In this document: one piece after another, positions 46,330-59,276 of the stretch
Position numbering within the stretch: position 1 is the first letter of the stretch
Layout: the number at the start of each line of letters is the position of its first letter
Origin: Ochotona curzoniae
Lineage: Eukaryota > Chordata > Mammalia > Lagomorpha > Ochotonidae
Direction: 5' to 3'
Length of the DNA stretch: 64,000 nucleotides
Assembly: GCF_017591425.1 (NCBI RefSeq)
Contig: NW_024466218.1
Coordinates: forward strand, 15,576,001 to 15,640,000
Notes under the pieces: model-generated
The model's input: only the letters and a program-made list of their open reading frames with translations
Told to the model about the DNA's origin: nothing
Database searches by the model: none
Program-made: the position numbers and the translations under genes

Positions 46330-46710
46330 GTGGCAGGTGACAGCAGAAGACAAGGGGGCTACTGCTTTGATAAATACCCTAAGGGTCCGCAAAATGGCAG
46401 TGCTGCCAGGCATGTGCCAAATCATGTTTGGCTTTGGCCCCATAACTTGTGAGTCTGTCAAGGACTCATCACGTCAATTGGTGGAAAATGGATTACTGTC
46501 ATTCTTCAAGGCATGGCACATCATTCCCCATTGATTGGCATGCCAAATCCTTCACAAAGTAATGAGTCAGGGACGATTCAAATCATCATCCAACTGTCAG
46601 CTTGATTGCATAGCCCTCTATCAATGGGATTAAACTGGTGTGGCATCCAAAATGTAATGAAACACATTACTTTACTTGAAAAGTTGACAGGAAGACAGGG
46701 AATGTTAGAC
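46330..46710. promoter_or_regulatory. Candidate conserved non-coding element
   Basis: Repeat-free block of balanced composition. It contains a perfect 12-bp palindrome TTGGCATGCCAA at 46535-46546, aatgagtcaggga (AP-1-like TGAGTCA at 46563-46569) and caatgggattaaactgg. The palindrome resembles an NFI half-site pair, but the spacing is 2 rather than the usual 5, so I do not call it an NFI site. Enhancer function is inference. Confidence 0.25.
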
Positions 46711-49700
46711 CCAGGAGGCGAAGGCATACAGGAAATAAATAAGTGAATAAATATGGGGGGAGATAATTCATAGATGATATAAATATTTTTCTGCCTCACA
46801 AGAGATGGTGTGACTAATGGGAATTGCATGTATCTTCAAAGCAAAATTTAACTGAAAAGAATCCTGTAGAAATCACTGAGTTAAGGCCTGTATTCATTAA
46901 AAAAAAAAAAAAAAGTGGAAACCAAGTAAAAGAAAGGAATGGAATCACTAAGGTTAGTTAATGTACAGAGAATGTGAGCACAATACAAAGTGGCTTTTTT
47001 TTTTTTTTGGAAAGGAAGTAACTTGGTTCTCCATCTTGTTTCTTTCACGCAGTAGTTGTACCATCACAGACAATTTCCTTTAACCTCTATTGCGTTGCTT
47101 GCCAAGTGACTATTAATATCCTAGATGTATTACATGTCAATATCCACATGTTTACAGAGATCACATATAACACACATATATAAAATCTCAACAATCCAGA
47201 ATGGTTAATAAAAAAACTAATGCATAAATTGTTTATAACCGTGGCTGTGTTCTTTATTAAAACCAAAATAATTAGGATATCATCTCAGTGTTTTCCAAGA
47301 AAAATCTGCATTTGTGCCGCTGACATTCCTGTGTTAAGAACAAACACAAATACCTGTGGTAGACCCAAGCTGCTTTCTTTTTTGTTTGTTTTTTTTGTTT
47401 GGTTGGTTGGTTTGCCTTAGAGACCTTCAGCAAATTATTTGGAATAAGGACCTTTTCTGTAACTTGGTTGCACTATTTTAGTTATGATAATTTAGAAAAA
47501 TCATAAATCCTGAGATGATCATAAATTCAATAGAAGAGGCCGACTTAAAAGCCACCAACTCAAGCATTTCTCATGGTGATGGTGCTAATGGTTTATTATC
47601 AGCAAAAATGTTGTTCCAGTGGTTTGAAGCAGCAGTACTAGGATTGTCCTGAACCACTTTTATAACTGGGTCTCAGCTTTGATCACTCAAAGGCTATGTT
47701 GCAAGAGGTCCGTTATGGATATAGGTAATTTAGCAGTTTGACGATTAGTTGTTCCAACATTCATCAAGGTACATTAAGCTCTTTAAGAGTGTATTAGTTT
47801 AGCCCTTAGAAAATATTTTATGTTGAGGAGTAAGGCATATTACATATTATGTATTAGCTAAAGGAAGAAGTGAACAACCAAAAATTAAACATAAAAAAAA
47901 AAACTATTGGGGAACTGGGAAGTGAAAGAGAAGATATAAATGCACCAATCATATCATCATTGGAAACAAGATTCCAGGTGAACCAGCAAGGTTTCTATCC
48001 CATGGTTAGACGTTTCGCTATAATTCCTATCATAGGTTCCAGATACAGATTGCGTGCAAAATTCTGGAATGGCACTATTTGAACATATACAAAGGAGACA
48101 AGTGAATATAAACAATATATGAAAATATTACACAAAATCTTACAATAAATGTCTTTTTCAATTCAAATGCTAAAAATGTTAAAGACCATAAGAAACCGTG
48201 TGATACAGAAACATGCTTTATGTTGCTTTTTCCAGCATGTCTATAGTTTCTTTGACACAAGAAATTCCTTCTTGCGTAGTCACACCATCACATCTAGATG
48301 ATGACCTAGAAATTAGGAGGAGCTCTCAAGAAATACTTGTTTTAAGAATATTGTGGAAACAGATTTCCAGGTTACTAATGTCTGAAGGTTATACCACAGG
48401 AAAGCTGGTTTGATGGATATAGATTGTGCTGTGGCAGGCACCAGGGAGAGTTTAACACAATAAACATGACATATGCATTGGCCTCAGAGGAGTTTAGAGT
48501 TTAGTGGAAGAGGCAGATATGTTCATAAATGATGAAATAGAGGTTGTATCACTAGTCTTCGTGTAGGACAGAACTGGTGTCATATTTAGATACTGCCTTA
48601 CAAGCTGAGATTCAAACACAAGTTATTTAATCAACTAAAGGCTTCAGTATTCAACCCAGAAAAATTAGAATAGCAGTGCTGTATGTTATATATAAATATT
48701 ACTCAATATAATGTATGCCAAAAGAACTGTCTCTTGACTCAGTATTCCTAGGACCAGCCGATGTTGAAATACTGTCATCACTCAATTATTTGTTGAGTAT
48801 ATTAATGATGGATTAATTAACTCTAATTTATAATTTACACCTATCCCAGTGCCTTACATAGTGTAGCTGCATAATAAGGAGCTACTGAATTAATTTTAAA
48901 AATATATCAAGATGTGTTTTCTAAGGTTAGCATACCCAACATTCTCACCCGTTTCTATATATTTCCCCTGCCTTGATGCTGCATTTGTAGTCAGACCAAT
49001 GAGCAGTCATGAATATCCACTTTTCATCATAACCCGTAATCCCCAATGTGGCCTTGTCATTTTTTAGCCTCTTCTCTGTGTATATCTATTATGGCAGACC
49101 AAAATAAACTTGAGTTTTTAAAAACAGTATTGACAGGATGAAAGTAAAGGAACATCTATACTTTTTGGTCCCTAATTTTCCCACTTTCCCAAGGAGATAG
49201 GATAGCAGACAGCCCTGTAACTCCTCCATTTTTTCTGTGGGTCTTTTAGATTTTTCTCTCATCCCTAGCCAGTTTTATGCTTAACTCATTGATAAAGGAC
49301 ACCAGTGTGGCTTTCCTCATCTGGAATACAAATGGCAAAAACTGACACACATTTCAGTTTATGTTTGTGAATTCCAGCTCAAATTATGCGAAGTCTTTTT
49401 AAATAGTCAACATTTCTTCCTCAATAAAGAGGAGGTAAGGAAACTTTCTTGATTCTTAGCAATATGATTAGTGCTCTGATCACACATATCACTCCTCACC
49501 TGATGGGTCAAAAGGAAAGTTTAAAGCTCAATCTGAGAATAGTTTCTAGTCCCAGTCGTCAACATACCAGGGGCATCAGTAAATCAATAATTCCGCAAGT
49601 TTTTGATACTGCTTTAGTCAATGAGTGATACAAGTTCTTTCTCTGTATATTTCATAGTACACGCATCTACTTTAAAGTGCTACATTTAAAGTCAACAAAG

Positions 49701-49949
49701 ACATCTTGACAGTGTGTGTGTGTGTTTTGCATTCACGGAAGATTATCTTGGCATTGCTAATATTCTTTCAAAGTCTATAATTCTTTTGGAAAATTTTTAG
49801 CAGCCAGCACCATGCACGAAGCACATTACAGCTTCTCGGTGATTCACTACAGAAGAGGCTACACTATCTCTACTTAAAACATGAAAAATATGAGGACTTA
49901 AATAAAACTTCCCAAAACTTTATAGCCCTTCCAAACTAACTCATACCTA
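46711..49949. other. Unique AT-rich sequence, no gene seen
   Basis: Holds A17 at 46899-46915 or so, a T-run near 46996-47010 and a GTTT/GGTT stretch near 47381-47413. No transposon recognised with confidence. Frames up to 70 codons are without signature. Confidence 0.4.
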
Positions 49950-50142
49950 GAGTGCCCAAGAGCCAAAATCCACCTCTGGGTCTTCCATGGAGTGTAGGGT
50001 TCCAAGACTTTGTGCTATTCTGCACTTCTACTCGCAGGCCACAGGCAGGGAGCTGAATGGAAAGTGGAGGAGACGAGACCCACACAAGTGCTCGAATGTG
50101 ATCCTAGTACTTGCAAGGCCATTGCGTCCTGCCCAAGACCTT
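49950..50142 (-). mobile_element. Partial CSINE (5' two-thirds)
   Basis: agagccaaaatccacctctgggtcttccatggagtgtagggttccaagactttg, then tcgcaggccacaggcagggagctgaatggaaagtgg, tgtgatcctagtacttgcaagg and ccattgcgtcctgccc. The CSINE 3' tail segment is not recognisable. Confidence 0.65.
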
Positions 50143-50435
50143 CCTTGATTATACATAAACATCATCTCATTCTAACTTAAGATGGGAAAGCATTTATAGC
50201 CAGCTATGGGCAAAGTTCATTCTGGAACAAACCCGTTCATTGGAGTTTTGGAGCCGATTCAAAGGAAGATGTGCATAGAAAAGTGATATTCACTTGCAAC
50301 TAGTACTCAGACGAGAAAAATAAGATAAGGTGATCTCATTATATCTTTTCAGCCTATTGCTCTTGGCTTTCTCCTTTCCCATATCCCTATAGTTTTTGTC
50401 TCCAACAGTTCTCAGTAAAGTATCTTCTATTAGGA

Positions 50436-50805
50436 AATGGAGTAGCAATGTTGTACAGCAGTCAAGTCAGCATTTGAGATACCTGCATCACAAGTAAAAG
50501 TGCCAGTTCCAGCCACTCCTCTTGCACTCCAGCTTCCTGCTAATAAAGAATAACAGCACAACCTGGTGCAAGTGCTTAGAGCCCCATCAGCCATGTGGAA
50601 GACAAAGAACGAGTTCCTTGTCCTGGCTTCAGCTGGGTCTAGACCTAATGTGGTCTTTTGAGAACTGAATTACCAGTGTCTATCAGTCTGTCTGTCTGCC
50701 TAACTATCTATCTACCCAGCTAGGTAGCTAAAGATCTAAGGGTCATTTGTATATTTATCTCCCTCTCCTTGTGTCTTTGTCTTTCGAATAAACCAATGTT
50801 TAAAA
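50436..50805 (+). mobile_element. Old CSINE with GTCT/CTAT expansion
   Basis: aatggagtagcaatgttgtacagcagtcaagtcagcatttgagatacctgcatc head, gccagttccagccactcc, gcttcctgctaataaag, acaaagaacgagttccttgtcctggcttcagctggg, then an inserted GTCTGTCTGTCTGCC/CTATCTATC tract (50680-50715), and tctccttgtgtctttgtctttcgaataaacc. Confidence 0.65.
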
Positions 50806-53800
50806 ATGCATGGGTACCATAACTATTATTTGAAATTACTATGGTAAAGCAGTAGGCACAGTCCTGGCACAGAAATGCAAAAGAAGGAAAAAGGGAGGTT
50901 CCTCTTGCTGTGGCACAAGAACAACACAGAAAGAACCTAATCAAATCTCAGTCTTAGCTACTGGCAACTTTGTTGTGTCCAGAGCATTGTCATTTAGCAA
51001 AGCAAAACTGGTATAATAGCCAAAATGTGAAATCAACACATCTTTCTCTGATCCTCAGCACTTCTCTGTGCCAATCTCCCTGAATCATCAGACACCTTCT
51101 GCATGGTCATCTACTCAAAGTTTAGAACTTCTATTGACAGAAGAATGCATGAACAATTTTTCGGCAAGTTATTAGCATAGTCATGGCTTCACAAATCCCA
51201 CTTTAATAATTATTTCAAACTTCCCATCCAAGAAATAGAAAATAATATATTAGCTATACTTTACATGACAGACTATTTCAAGGCAGATGAAGCAATTTGC
51301 AAAACACAGCCAGACCCGTTGTTTAAAGCCAAGCCAGAATCCACATACACAGAGTCAAGTACACAGCTCAAAGTCACTCTGGCTGACCCCAGTTCTTACA
51401 AAAATCCCCTTTCCCTTTGCCTGATGCATAAGAAACAACCTACTACATTTTTCTTAACTAAGGGTCTCACATATTGGCAATTTTGTCAACTTTGCTGTAA
51501 ACACTACTGCCATGTCCGAATCATAATAAATTTTGTTTACTGTAGTTAGACGTTGGGTTTGCTTACATTTTAGTTAAAACAGCTGAAGATTTATTCTTCT
51601 GTCAGAGCCACTGGAAAATTGAGAGTCTTGTATAGTTGTAAGCTTTCTGCTTAATCTTCTGGAAACTTTTCCAATTTTCCTTTAATAACACCAGGAGGCC
51701 AGTGGTGTTCCACTTATGGATGGAGGGGGTGGAGATCTCAATCCTTAGTCCTCCGCCTTTACTCAGCTGACAGGCACCATAGAAATGAAATGCAGTAATT
51801 TGCATTAGCACTAACTTAAACACCACGCTGTCACCATCAGGTGAAATTGGTCACAAATTACTGATTACCAAATCAAGAAAGTCATCAGTTATATTGTACT
51901 TGAATATATTACTGAATACAGTGAGATTACTCATGCATAAGAATTCGGAAATGACACCCAAGAAGCGTATATTCAGGAGCAGAGGATATTTGTGCTAAAG
52001 AAATAGACTTCAAATTCTATATAAAAGTTGTTCTAGATTGGTTATTAAATTACAGTCAAGACTATAATGTGTACTTGAATAATTCTCAACTATGTTGTAT
52101 ACTAAACATCTGTTTATCATACTTTCTGCCCTTTAGAAAATTCCATGATCATTTTCTTTGGCTCCACCTCTTGGTAGAAAAGATTCTGATACTGGTCAAG
52201 TTTATAAAGTTAGGCCTAGAAAGTTGATGGAAAACTTACTAGGTCTAGTTAGGAAACAAAATATGCTTTCCTTTACCGTTCATTTTCTCACTGCTGAATG
52301 TCCTTTCTGGTTTGTCTCCTCCTTCTTCTCTCCTGTTCTTTTGAACCAGATTAGAAACCATCTGTCACTCAAAAGAAGCCCTTCAGAAATTGGAAAACCA
52401 CACGAATCGGGATGGGAGACTTAAGACATATCCTAAACAGAAAAGGTGAAGGAGGTACTGGCATTCACATGCTGTCTGATGAACTGTTAGAAACATGAAG
52501 CTGAAAAGTTCTGTTGGGATAAAATAGCATGGATTTGGCTACATGTGTGCAGTTTTGTCATTGCCAAGTGATAGTAGCTGATTGAAATTCTAGATGCAGT
52601 AATAGATACTGAGTATGCAGGAGAAGCATAAATCTATGACAGCATCTCACTTGTGCAGAAAAATAAAGTCCAACAGTTAGGGAATATTTGTTTTTCACAC
52701 TGGGATATGCAGCATCTCCAAGTTGGGGGATAGTACAGAAGGGAACATAAAAAGTTAAATGTAATTAAGGAAGCATATTCCTGAACTGTTCATTTTATGC
52801 TAACTTGCTATTGTCTTCAAATATTTCAATCGATTTCTTACTTTTGAGTTCAGAGAACAATAAACCTTTATGCTTAGATAATTATTTGAGATATTTTGCG
52901 TTTCTGTTGCATACCTGTCAGCTCCACTCACTTCATCGAATGTCCAGTAAAGTTAGGATAGTGCAAATACAGTTTGTTCTGCTGGGAGAGTGGATTATAC
53001 TAGCAGCACAAACATTGTTCCTGGGAGTAGTCTGCAAGTGATAGGTGTTGGTGCTCCACCAGAATCCCCAAGGAAAGAAAATCTGGATGCCCCTGTGCTT
53101 GTTGAGCATCCTCTCCACTCTCGATTCCCTGAGCTTCTCAGCTCCTAGTGCTAAGTATATCCTTATCCTCCGCATTGGGAACTGCTCCTCAAGATTCTGT
53201 AATTCTCATGATCACCAAAGCCTTTGACTGCGCAGGCCAATACATCCTGTTCATTCTGTAGCTTAGGAGATCCAAGTTCTTTCACAGATGTGGTTGTTTT
53301 GAAGAAAGGCTCTGGCCAAAATCAATCGATTACCATTTAGTTCCAGAATACGGATATTGACCAATGGCTTTTCCAAATAAGCTCCAGGTCTAGCATCATA
53401 TCCTTACAAATAATGCACTCCATTCTCACTTAGGAATATGTGTCTTGTACAGTTCAGAATTCAAAATTTAAATATTTGTGAAACCTAAAGAGCATGTCCT
53501 CCTTAACAGAAAGAATATGGATCATGTCTCATCTGATATTTCAAAAAGTAGAAACAACAATAACACGGATGTCTAATTCCCCTAATAAGAGTGATAGAGA
53601 GGAATTTCATTATGGTTTAGAATGTCGGGAAGTTCCTTGAAATTCATTATAAACGTGTTAAAAATAATCCCAAGCATTTAATCATCGAGGCCGGTTGTTT
53701 ATAACAATAGGATATTTAATGTTATAGGACAGAAAAGAAATGTCATGCAATGCATTTTTTTTTCTTTCCTGGAGCTTTAGTCTTCAGTAAGATCTGACAA

Positions 53801-54175
53801 ATATTGGCATTATATGTCACTAAGAAGTAAAAGATCATGCTCTGACCTTCAAGAATCCCCACAATATGTACATTATGTTGATGTGCCCTTTGTGTTTTCT
53901 ATTTTGGTTTGCTTTGGCAGGTTCTGAAACTTCAGGACGAGGGAGCTTGTTTTACCAATGGCATTGTTTTAGCCAAGAAATTAAGTAAAGGTGAAGACTG
54001 CTGCTCCCACTGTTTACTCATTTCACTCTGACTTTGTGAGTCAAGACATGCTGAGAAAGTTGTAAGCCACAAACGGCTCAAGACGAACATGTAGATGATC
54101 TTTTCAGACTTAAAAGTGACCACCAAAACACCTGCAGAGTTTCCAAAAAGTTATTTTGTTTTGTTTTTGCTTTGT
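50806..54175. other. Unique sequence, no gene seen
   Basis: The longest stretch in the window without a repeat I can name. Frames of 60-94 codons at 51265-51549, 52158-52424 and 52805-53227 overlap on both strands, with no domain signature. A T10 run lies near 53757. Confidence 0.4.
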
Positions 54176-54508
54176 TTTCAAAGATTTATTTATTTTGTTT
54201 GAAAGGCAGAGTAATGGAGAGAAGGAGAAACAGAGATCTTCCACCCACAGGGCCACTCCACAAAATGGCTGCAAGCTAGAACTGAACCAGTCTGAAGCAA
54301 GGAGCCAGGAACCAGGAGCCAGGAGCTTCTACGCATTCCAAGTGAATGCAAGGGTCGAAGGACTTGAGCCATCATTTGTTGCTCTCCCAGGTCATAAACA
54401 GCAGCTGGATCTCAAGCTGAGCAGTGAGGCACAAACCAATGCCATCATGGGATTCCAACATTATAATTAGAGGATTGGCTGACTACACCACAACTCAATA
54501 CCAAGCAC
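54176..54508 (-). mobile_element. CSINE, reverse orientation
   Basis: ttcaaagatttatttattttgtttgaaaggcagagtaatggagag, cttccacccacagggccactcc, then a triplicated agccaggaaccaggagccagg stretch at about 54302-54324, gacttgagccatcatttgttgctctccc, gcacaaaccaatgccatcatggga and ggctgactacaccac. Diverged but full length. Confidence 0.75.
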
Positions 54509-55231
54509 TTTAGTTTTAAATTAAAACTTCGCGAGTGAGGATTCATCTGATAAGGACAGAAGTTTCTCTTTTTTCTTTTGAAATGTTCACCTCCTACCAT
54601 GTCAAAAAACACTCTATCTTGTTAAGTTTCAGTTACAATCCTCTTCTTTTCTTTAAACTGAAGTCTTACAAACTGCATTGTAACTTTATTACTTCATTGT
54701 ATTTTGCTTGGTTTTCCTGATTTGTTTTGCTTCTGTGATAGAAGTAAATTAAGATGCATGACCACGTCATTAAGATGACATTGCTCACCTTACACTCTTA
54801 ATAAAACAATTGTAAATGGGTTTGTTAGTTAATTGAACAATGGATTTAAAAGAAGACAAAAAATAAAATTTGATTTTGTTTCTCTTTCCTTTATGAATTA
54901 AAAAAAAATTTATTTTAAAAGTTGATCCTATAATTACTTGTCACAAAGCGGTTTGTGCTTACTATCATAACTGTTATCTTCATTATCACACTTAAACCTG
55001 GATTTGGACATAAGTGAGCAAGCATTAATATTACAAGCATATGGCGGAAGCTGGAATTCACGATGACACATGCTGACTCGATGCTGAATACCTCCAAGAT
55101 GATCTTTGAGGGAAAACTTCAGATTTAGTTTTTGCCCACCAATGACATTATCAAGACAGTACTTTTTAAATGGAACATTAAAGATGCTCCATTCAGCTTG
55201 GAAGGTCACCAAAATTCCCCCTTCCTACTAT

Positions 55232-55323
55232 ATTTTCTTAGATTTAAAAAAAAAATGTTGTTGGAAAGTCCGATAAACAGAGAGGAGGAGAGACAGAAAG
55301 GAAGATCTTCCATCCAATGATTC
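55232..55323 (-). mobile_element. 5'-truncated CSINE stub
   Basis: Only the CSINE 3' end is present, in reverse orientation: gatttaaaaaaaaaatgttgttggaaagtccgataaacagagaggaggagagacagaaaggaagatcttccatccaatgattca. It stops abruptly at 55323, where a full copy would continue 'ctccccaag'. The preserved part is close to the young type. Confidence 0.8.
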
Positions 55324-57346
55324 AAAATACGTTTCTTGGAAATATGTGGCATGTACAGTTGAGAGCTGCTAAGAAAGACCATCTCCCTTCCTCTTTGACA
55401 TTTGATAGTGTCTCTTGATCAACTAATATTTATTGATACATTATCAGTGTTTAAACTTCTGTTTTAAGCATGTTGAGAAATATTGACAGGTAAGCAGAAA
55501 ACCCTTCCTTTAAATGATTGACAAATTTGCCGAGGATCAAAATGGATGAATACTTAGCTGACAACTCAAAACAGTGCATACTAATTGGCATTTTCTTGGC
55601 ATATTCACTGTCAGATGGTATGCTAAACTATGTTTAACAATTGACTCTCCATGATAGCCATATTTGGAGCATATGCATATTACCAAGGTATAAATATTGC
55701 CACATTGGCCATAGCAATCTACTAGTTCAGGATAACAACTCAGGGAAGGTGATGGGTACACAAAACAGACTTGGGCAAATCAAATCCAGCTCACTTCAAC
55801 GCAAGTATGCCTGTAAGAATTTCAACCAAGCAAGGATCTCTAAGACTTCTGTGACATATCTTTCTTGGAGCAGTACCTTCAATACCTCTGTAAGACAGTG
55901 AGAAGAGGAAGGGTTGATGTGGAAACAGACCTGACAGCCTCAGGACTGGCAGGGTTTGAACAATAGTCTGGAGTCGAGGACAACAAAAAAGACAGTCCTT
56001 TGTAATAAAAATGCATCTTCTGAAATGGAATATTTATTGAGAATAATCGTAGAAAGAAGGGAAGAATGTTTTAATGGTTTGAATTATGTCATATAGATGT
56101 GAATAAAACATGTGCCTTGATGAGAAACAATGAAAGTGATAGAAACAAATACTAAATTTATTTCTTTTCAACAATCAATATGATGAGCATAATATTGCTT
56201 TTAGAAATTTTTTGAAATGGAAGTTATCAAGAATTTGCTTACACAAACCTTCCTAAATCCCTGTAACACATGTTACTTTTGGAGTTTAAATCTCTTTTTA
56301 ATCAAACCAAAATGAATTTTTTAGGTAATAATATTCATTATGATATTGAAACTTTATTTTTTCATTTATCATCAGAAAAATGTCTTTATTTTTAACCTAA
56401 GAAACGAACTTAAATCATCTTCATCACAGAATGTATTATGATAGCACTATTCCAAAGTATTTCCATTCTTATCAAAATCCCTGTAGAAGACTTTATTTTG
56501 ATAACTTATGTGGTTAGATATCAAACAGCTGCCAGGATATTATCTATTGACATCTGCTGTTAGGTTTTTATCAGTTTGTCCTATCTGGCCAGAATCCAAT
56601 AGTACTCAAATTAAGGCTGAACAAAATCACAGGACCTTCAAAATCTAGTTCACATTATTTTTGGAAACATCTCTTATTCTAGAAACTTAAACTGTATTGT
56701 CCATTGTCCTGTAGACAATTCTGACACTTCAGATTAAGTTTTTAACACTATTTGTTGTAACAAATGTTAAAAATTTCTGAAATATATGCTGAGATAACAT
56801 ACTCTAAGTCCACACCATAAAAAGATGAATTAAAAATTTGAAAGTGACAATAAAAAGCAAAGATATTTTGGCCTCAAAAAATAAAATAAATGTTGAAATT
56901 TAATCTGCATTGGACTATTTTGGTTAAGAATATTAAATAAGATAAAGATTGATAAACTATTAATATTTGTGGTCATTAAAATGTTATTTACTAATTAAGC
57001 CTACACAGATAAATTCAAAAGAATTTTTATCTTGTTTCAGATAGCTTCGCATCTATTTTTTTTCTGCGTTTTGTGGAGCACACATCTGATATCTTTCCTC
57101 TCAAGCATCTCATTCGTATTTGCCATTACGCATCTTTTGTTTCTTGCCAAACATACCTAGAGAATTGGCTGATTTAGTGAACCTGGCACATTAGTAACAT
57201 CACAGTCCACTTGACTCACTTGTCTTTCAGCTTCTACTTTGTAGAACTCACTCTGCTGCATTGTCAGCTTGTGTTTAATATATATTTGAATTTCTACCTA
57301 TTTAAATGAAGTTAAAATATGCAGTCTCATGTTAAAGTTACAAAAT
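55324..57346. other. Unique AT-rich sequence, no gene seen
   Basis: No transposon or gene recognised. The stretch from about 55980 to 57340 is very AT-rich and has no long frame on either strand. Confidence 0.4.
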
Positions 57347-57465
57347 GGGTGTAGGAATTTTGGCACATCAGCTACCTTTTGGAGTACTGACATTGGATAT
57401 TATGGGTTCGAATTCAGCCTCTATTTCCAATTCAGCTTCCTGCTAAAGGTTGTTCTGGGAGTAAA
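57347..57465 (+). mobile_element. Partial CSINE (5' portion)
   Basis: gggtgtaggaattttggcacatcagctaccttttggagtactgacattggatattatgggttcgaattcagcctc, then ccaattcagcttcctgctaaagg. B-box-like ggttcgaattc is well kept. The 3' two-thirds are missing. Confidence 0.6.
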
Positions 57466-57901
57466 AAACATCCACATAGGTTTTGGTAGTATGGGATAGA
57501 CAGGAAGGCTAAGATTTGTATTGAGGACAAACAAGGCCACATTCTGCATAGATGCACAAAGTTTTTCTAATTCTACATTTAATTCTGATTTCAGTCTTCA
57601 ACATACACAGTTAACTTGATTGTTTCTAATTTTAAAGTATTTATGTATCTCTTCTGCAAGTTTCCTTGAATGCTCTATCGTTAAATTAAGATTGATATCT
57701 TCTACTTATTCATTCAATAAACTTTATTCTACCTTTTTCAAAGACTACATAACAGAAATTTTTTTTTTTTTTTTAGTTTCTTCCTAATATGTCCATTCCA
57801 AATTAGTAGCAAATTTGATCTAATTCCCCATCTGTCTGTATAGAGCATTGTCATTTTTGCTGGAAGGAGAAATCTACATGTCCATTTGAAAGTGCTAATT
57901 C

Positions 57902-58237
57902 GGGCCCGGCGCGGTGGCACAAGTGGTTAAGGTCATCACCTTGCACGTCCTGGATCCCAAATGGGCGCCGGTTCTATCCCGGCAGCCCCGCTTCCCTTCC
58001 AGCTCCCTGCCTGTGGCCCGGGAAAGCAGTCGAGGACGGCCCAAAGCTTTGGGAACCTGCACCCGCGTGGGAGACCCGGAAGAGGCTCCTGGCTTCAGAT
58101 CAGCATAGCATGGGCCGTTGCGCTCACTTGGGGAGTGAATTATCGGATGGAAGATCTTCCTCTCTGTCTCTCATATCTGTATATCCGCCTTTCCAATAAA
58201 AAAATAATCAAAATAAATCTTAAAAAAATAAAAAAAA
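57902..58237 (+). mobile_element. Youngest-looking CSINE, complete, with perfect 14-bp TSD
   Basis: Near-consensus head gggcccggcgcggtggcac. The RNA polymerase III A box is tggcacaagtgg (57915-57926) and the B box ggttctatccc (57970-57980), one base from the canonical GGTTCRANNCC. The body keeps many CpGs: cccgggaaagcagtcgagg, acccgcgtgggagacccgg, gttgcgctc. The tail is ccaataaaaaaataatcaaaataaatc plus A-rich sequence. Identical TSDs gaaagtgctaattc lie at 57888-57901 and 58238-58251. Frames of 64 and 95 codons here are SINE translation. Confidence 0.97.
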
Positions 58238-58251
58238 GAAAGTGCTAATTC

Positions 58252-58684
58252 CTGGTCAAGGAGCTTTGGTGTAGCACCATGGAAGATTTCTTCCTAAACC
58301 AGGAAATGCTGAATTAACAGATCCGGCATGAAGAATTTAGAGGCTGTGGCCTAAAAATTCCCTGCGTCAGCCAGGGAACTCCCTTTCACCATTTAAGAGT
58401 AATTTCATCTTTGGTTTGAGCACAACTTTTGCAGCTTAGTGGGGGATAATTTCCTTCTGTCACATATCTCATATTCAGCCTGCCCCTCATCTGGCCTACA
58501 TCACATAAAGAGAAAAGAATGCAATTTTCCACCCACCTGTAGAAAACAGCTAAGTTTTATTTCCTGTGTGATTTCTAATACACTGCCCTATGAAGGAAAT
58601 TCATTATCCAGAGACGAAGTAATTATCTCAAGCTGAGTGGAGTCAAAGCATATAAACTTCTAGGTCTGACAGGAAGTGTTTGAA
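58252..58684. other. Unique, repeat-free sequence
   Basis: Balanced composition with no transposon, containing aaattccctgcgtcagccagggaactccc and aagtaattatctc. It could be conserved non-coding sequence, but the evidence is weaker than for the blocks at 12.5 and 34.5 kb. Confidence 0.35.
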
Positions 58685-58820
58685 TGCTGGATTCCCCAAC
58701 TCTTACCTGCTATATGATCCCTGGCAAATTGCCTAACATCTAAAACTTCAAGTTTCTCATCTGTAGAGCAAAATAATACACTTATATTATCACATAACTA
58801 TAAAAATCAGAAGAAACAAG
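58685..58820 (+). mobile_element. MIR remnant
   Basis: gctggattccccaactcttacctgctatatgatccctggcaaattgcctaacatctaaaacttcaagtttctcatctgtagagcaaaataatacact follows the MIR core ('cttactagctgtgtgaccttgggcaagttacttaacctctctgtgcctcagtttcctcatctgtaaaatgg'). Confidence 0.7.
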
Positions 58821-59276
58821 AGGTATAATGTTTCTTGTACCAGATAGGCCTCAAAAATCACTATCATTATTCAAGCCACTGAACAAATATCATACTGGTA
58901 TTAATATTTTACTCTTTATATCATGGCCAGGAGAATGATTTCTGTTAGCTCAGACTTTTTATTTCTAAATAGGCACCAGCCTCTGGACTATAAGAATGAT
59001 CTTAATTTAATCCATGTATTATGAATCATCATCAGATTTTAAAACGTATTACTCAAATATCCTGAAACTTAAAAAGACATAAGTATTTTCCTTTTGTAAT
59101 AATAAAGGACCTGTGAAATCAAGAGGAAGAAATCTATGTCCCCCTTCATCTTGTCTTATTACTTCTTTCCCAAATTCTCAAAGGCAGGCATGCTTAAAGT
59201 TTGATAAATTCCCTAATCTAATTTTAGCATCTTTCATGTGCTAGTGCACTATATTTATCACTATATCCTACCCTTA

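Noticed and set aside
46535..46547. NFI binding site TTGGCATGCCAAA
   Set aside because: Half-sites are 2 bases apart; the NFI full site needs 5. Kept only as a palindrome.
57902..57990. A functional tRNA gene at the CSINE head
   Set aside because: A and B boxes are present, but the sequence continues into a SINE body and does not close into an acceptor stem; it is a tRNA-derived SINE head.
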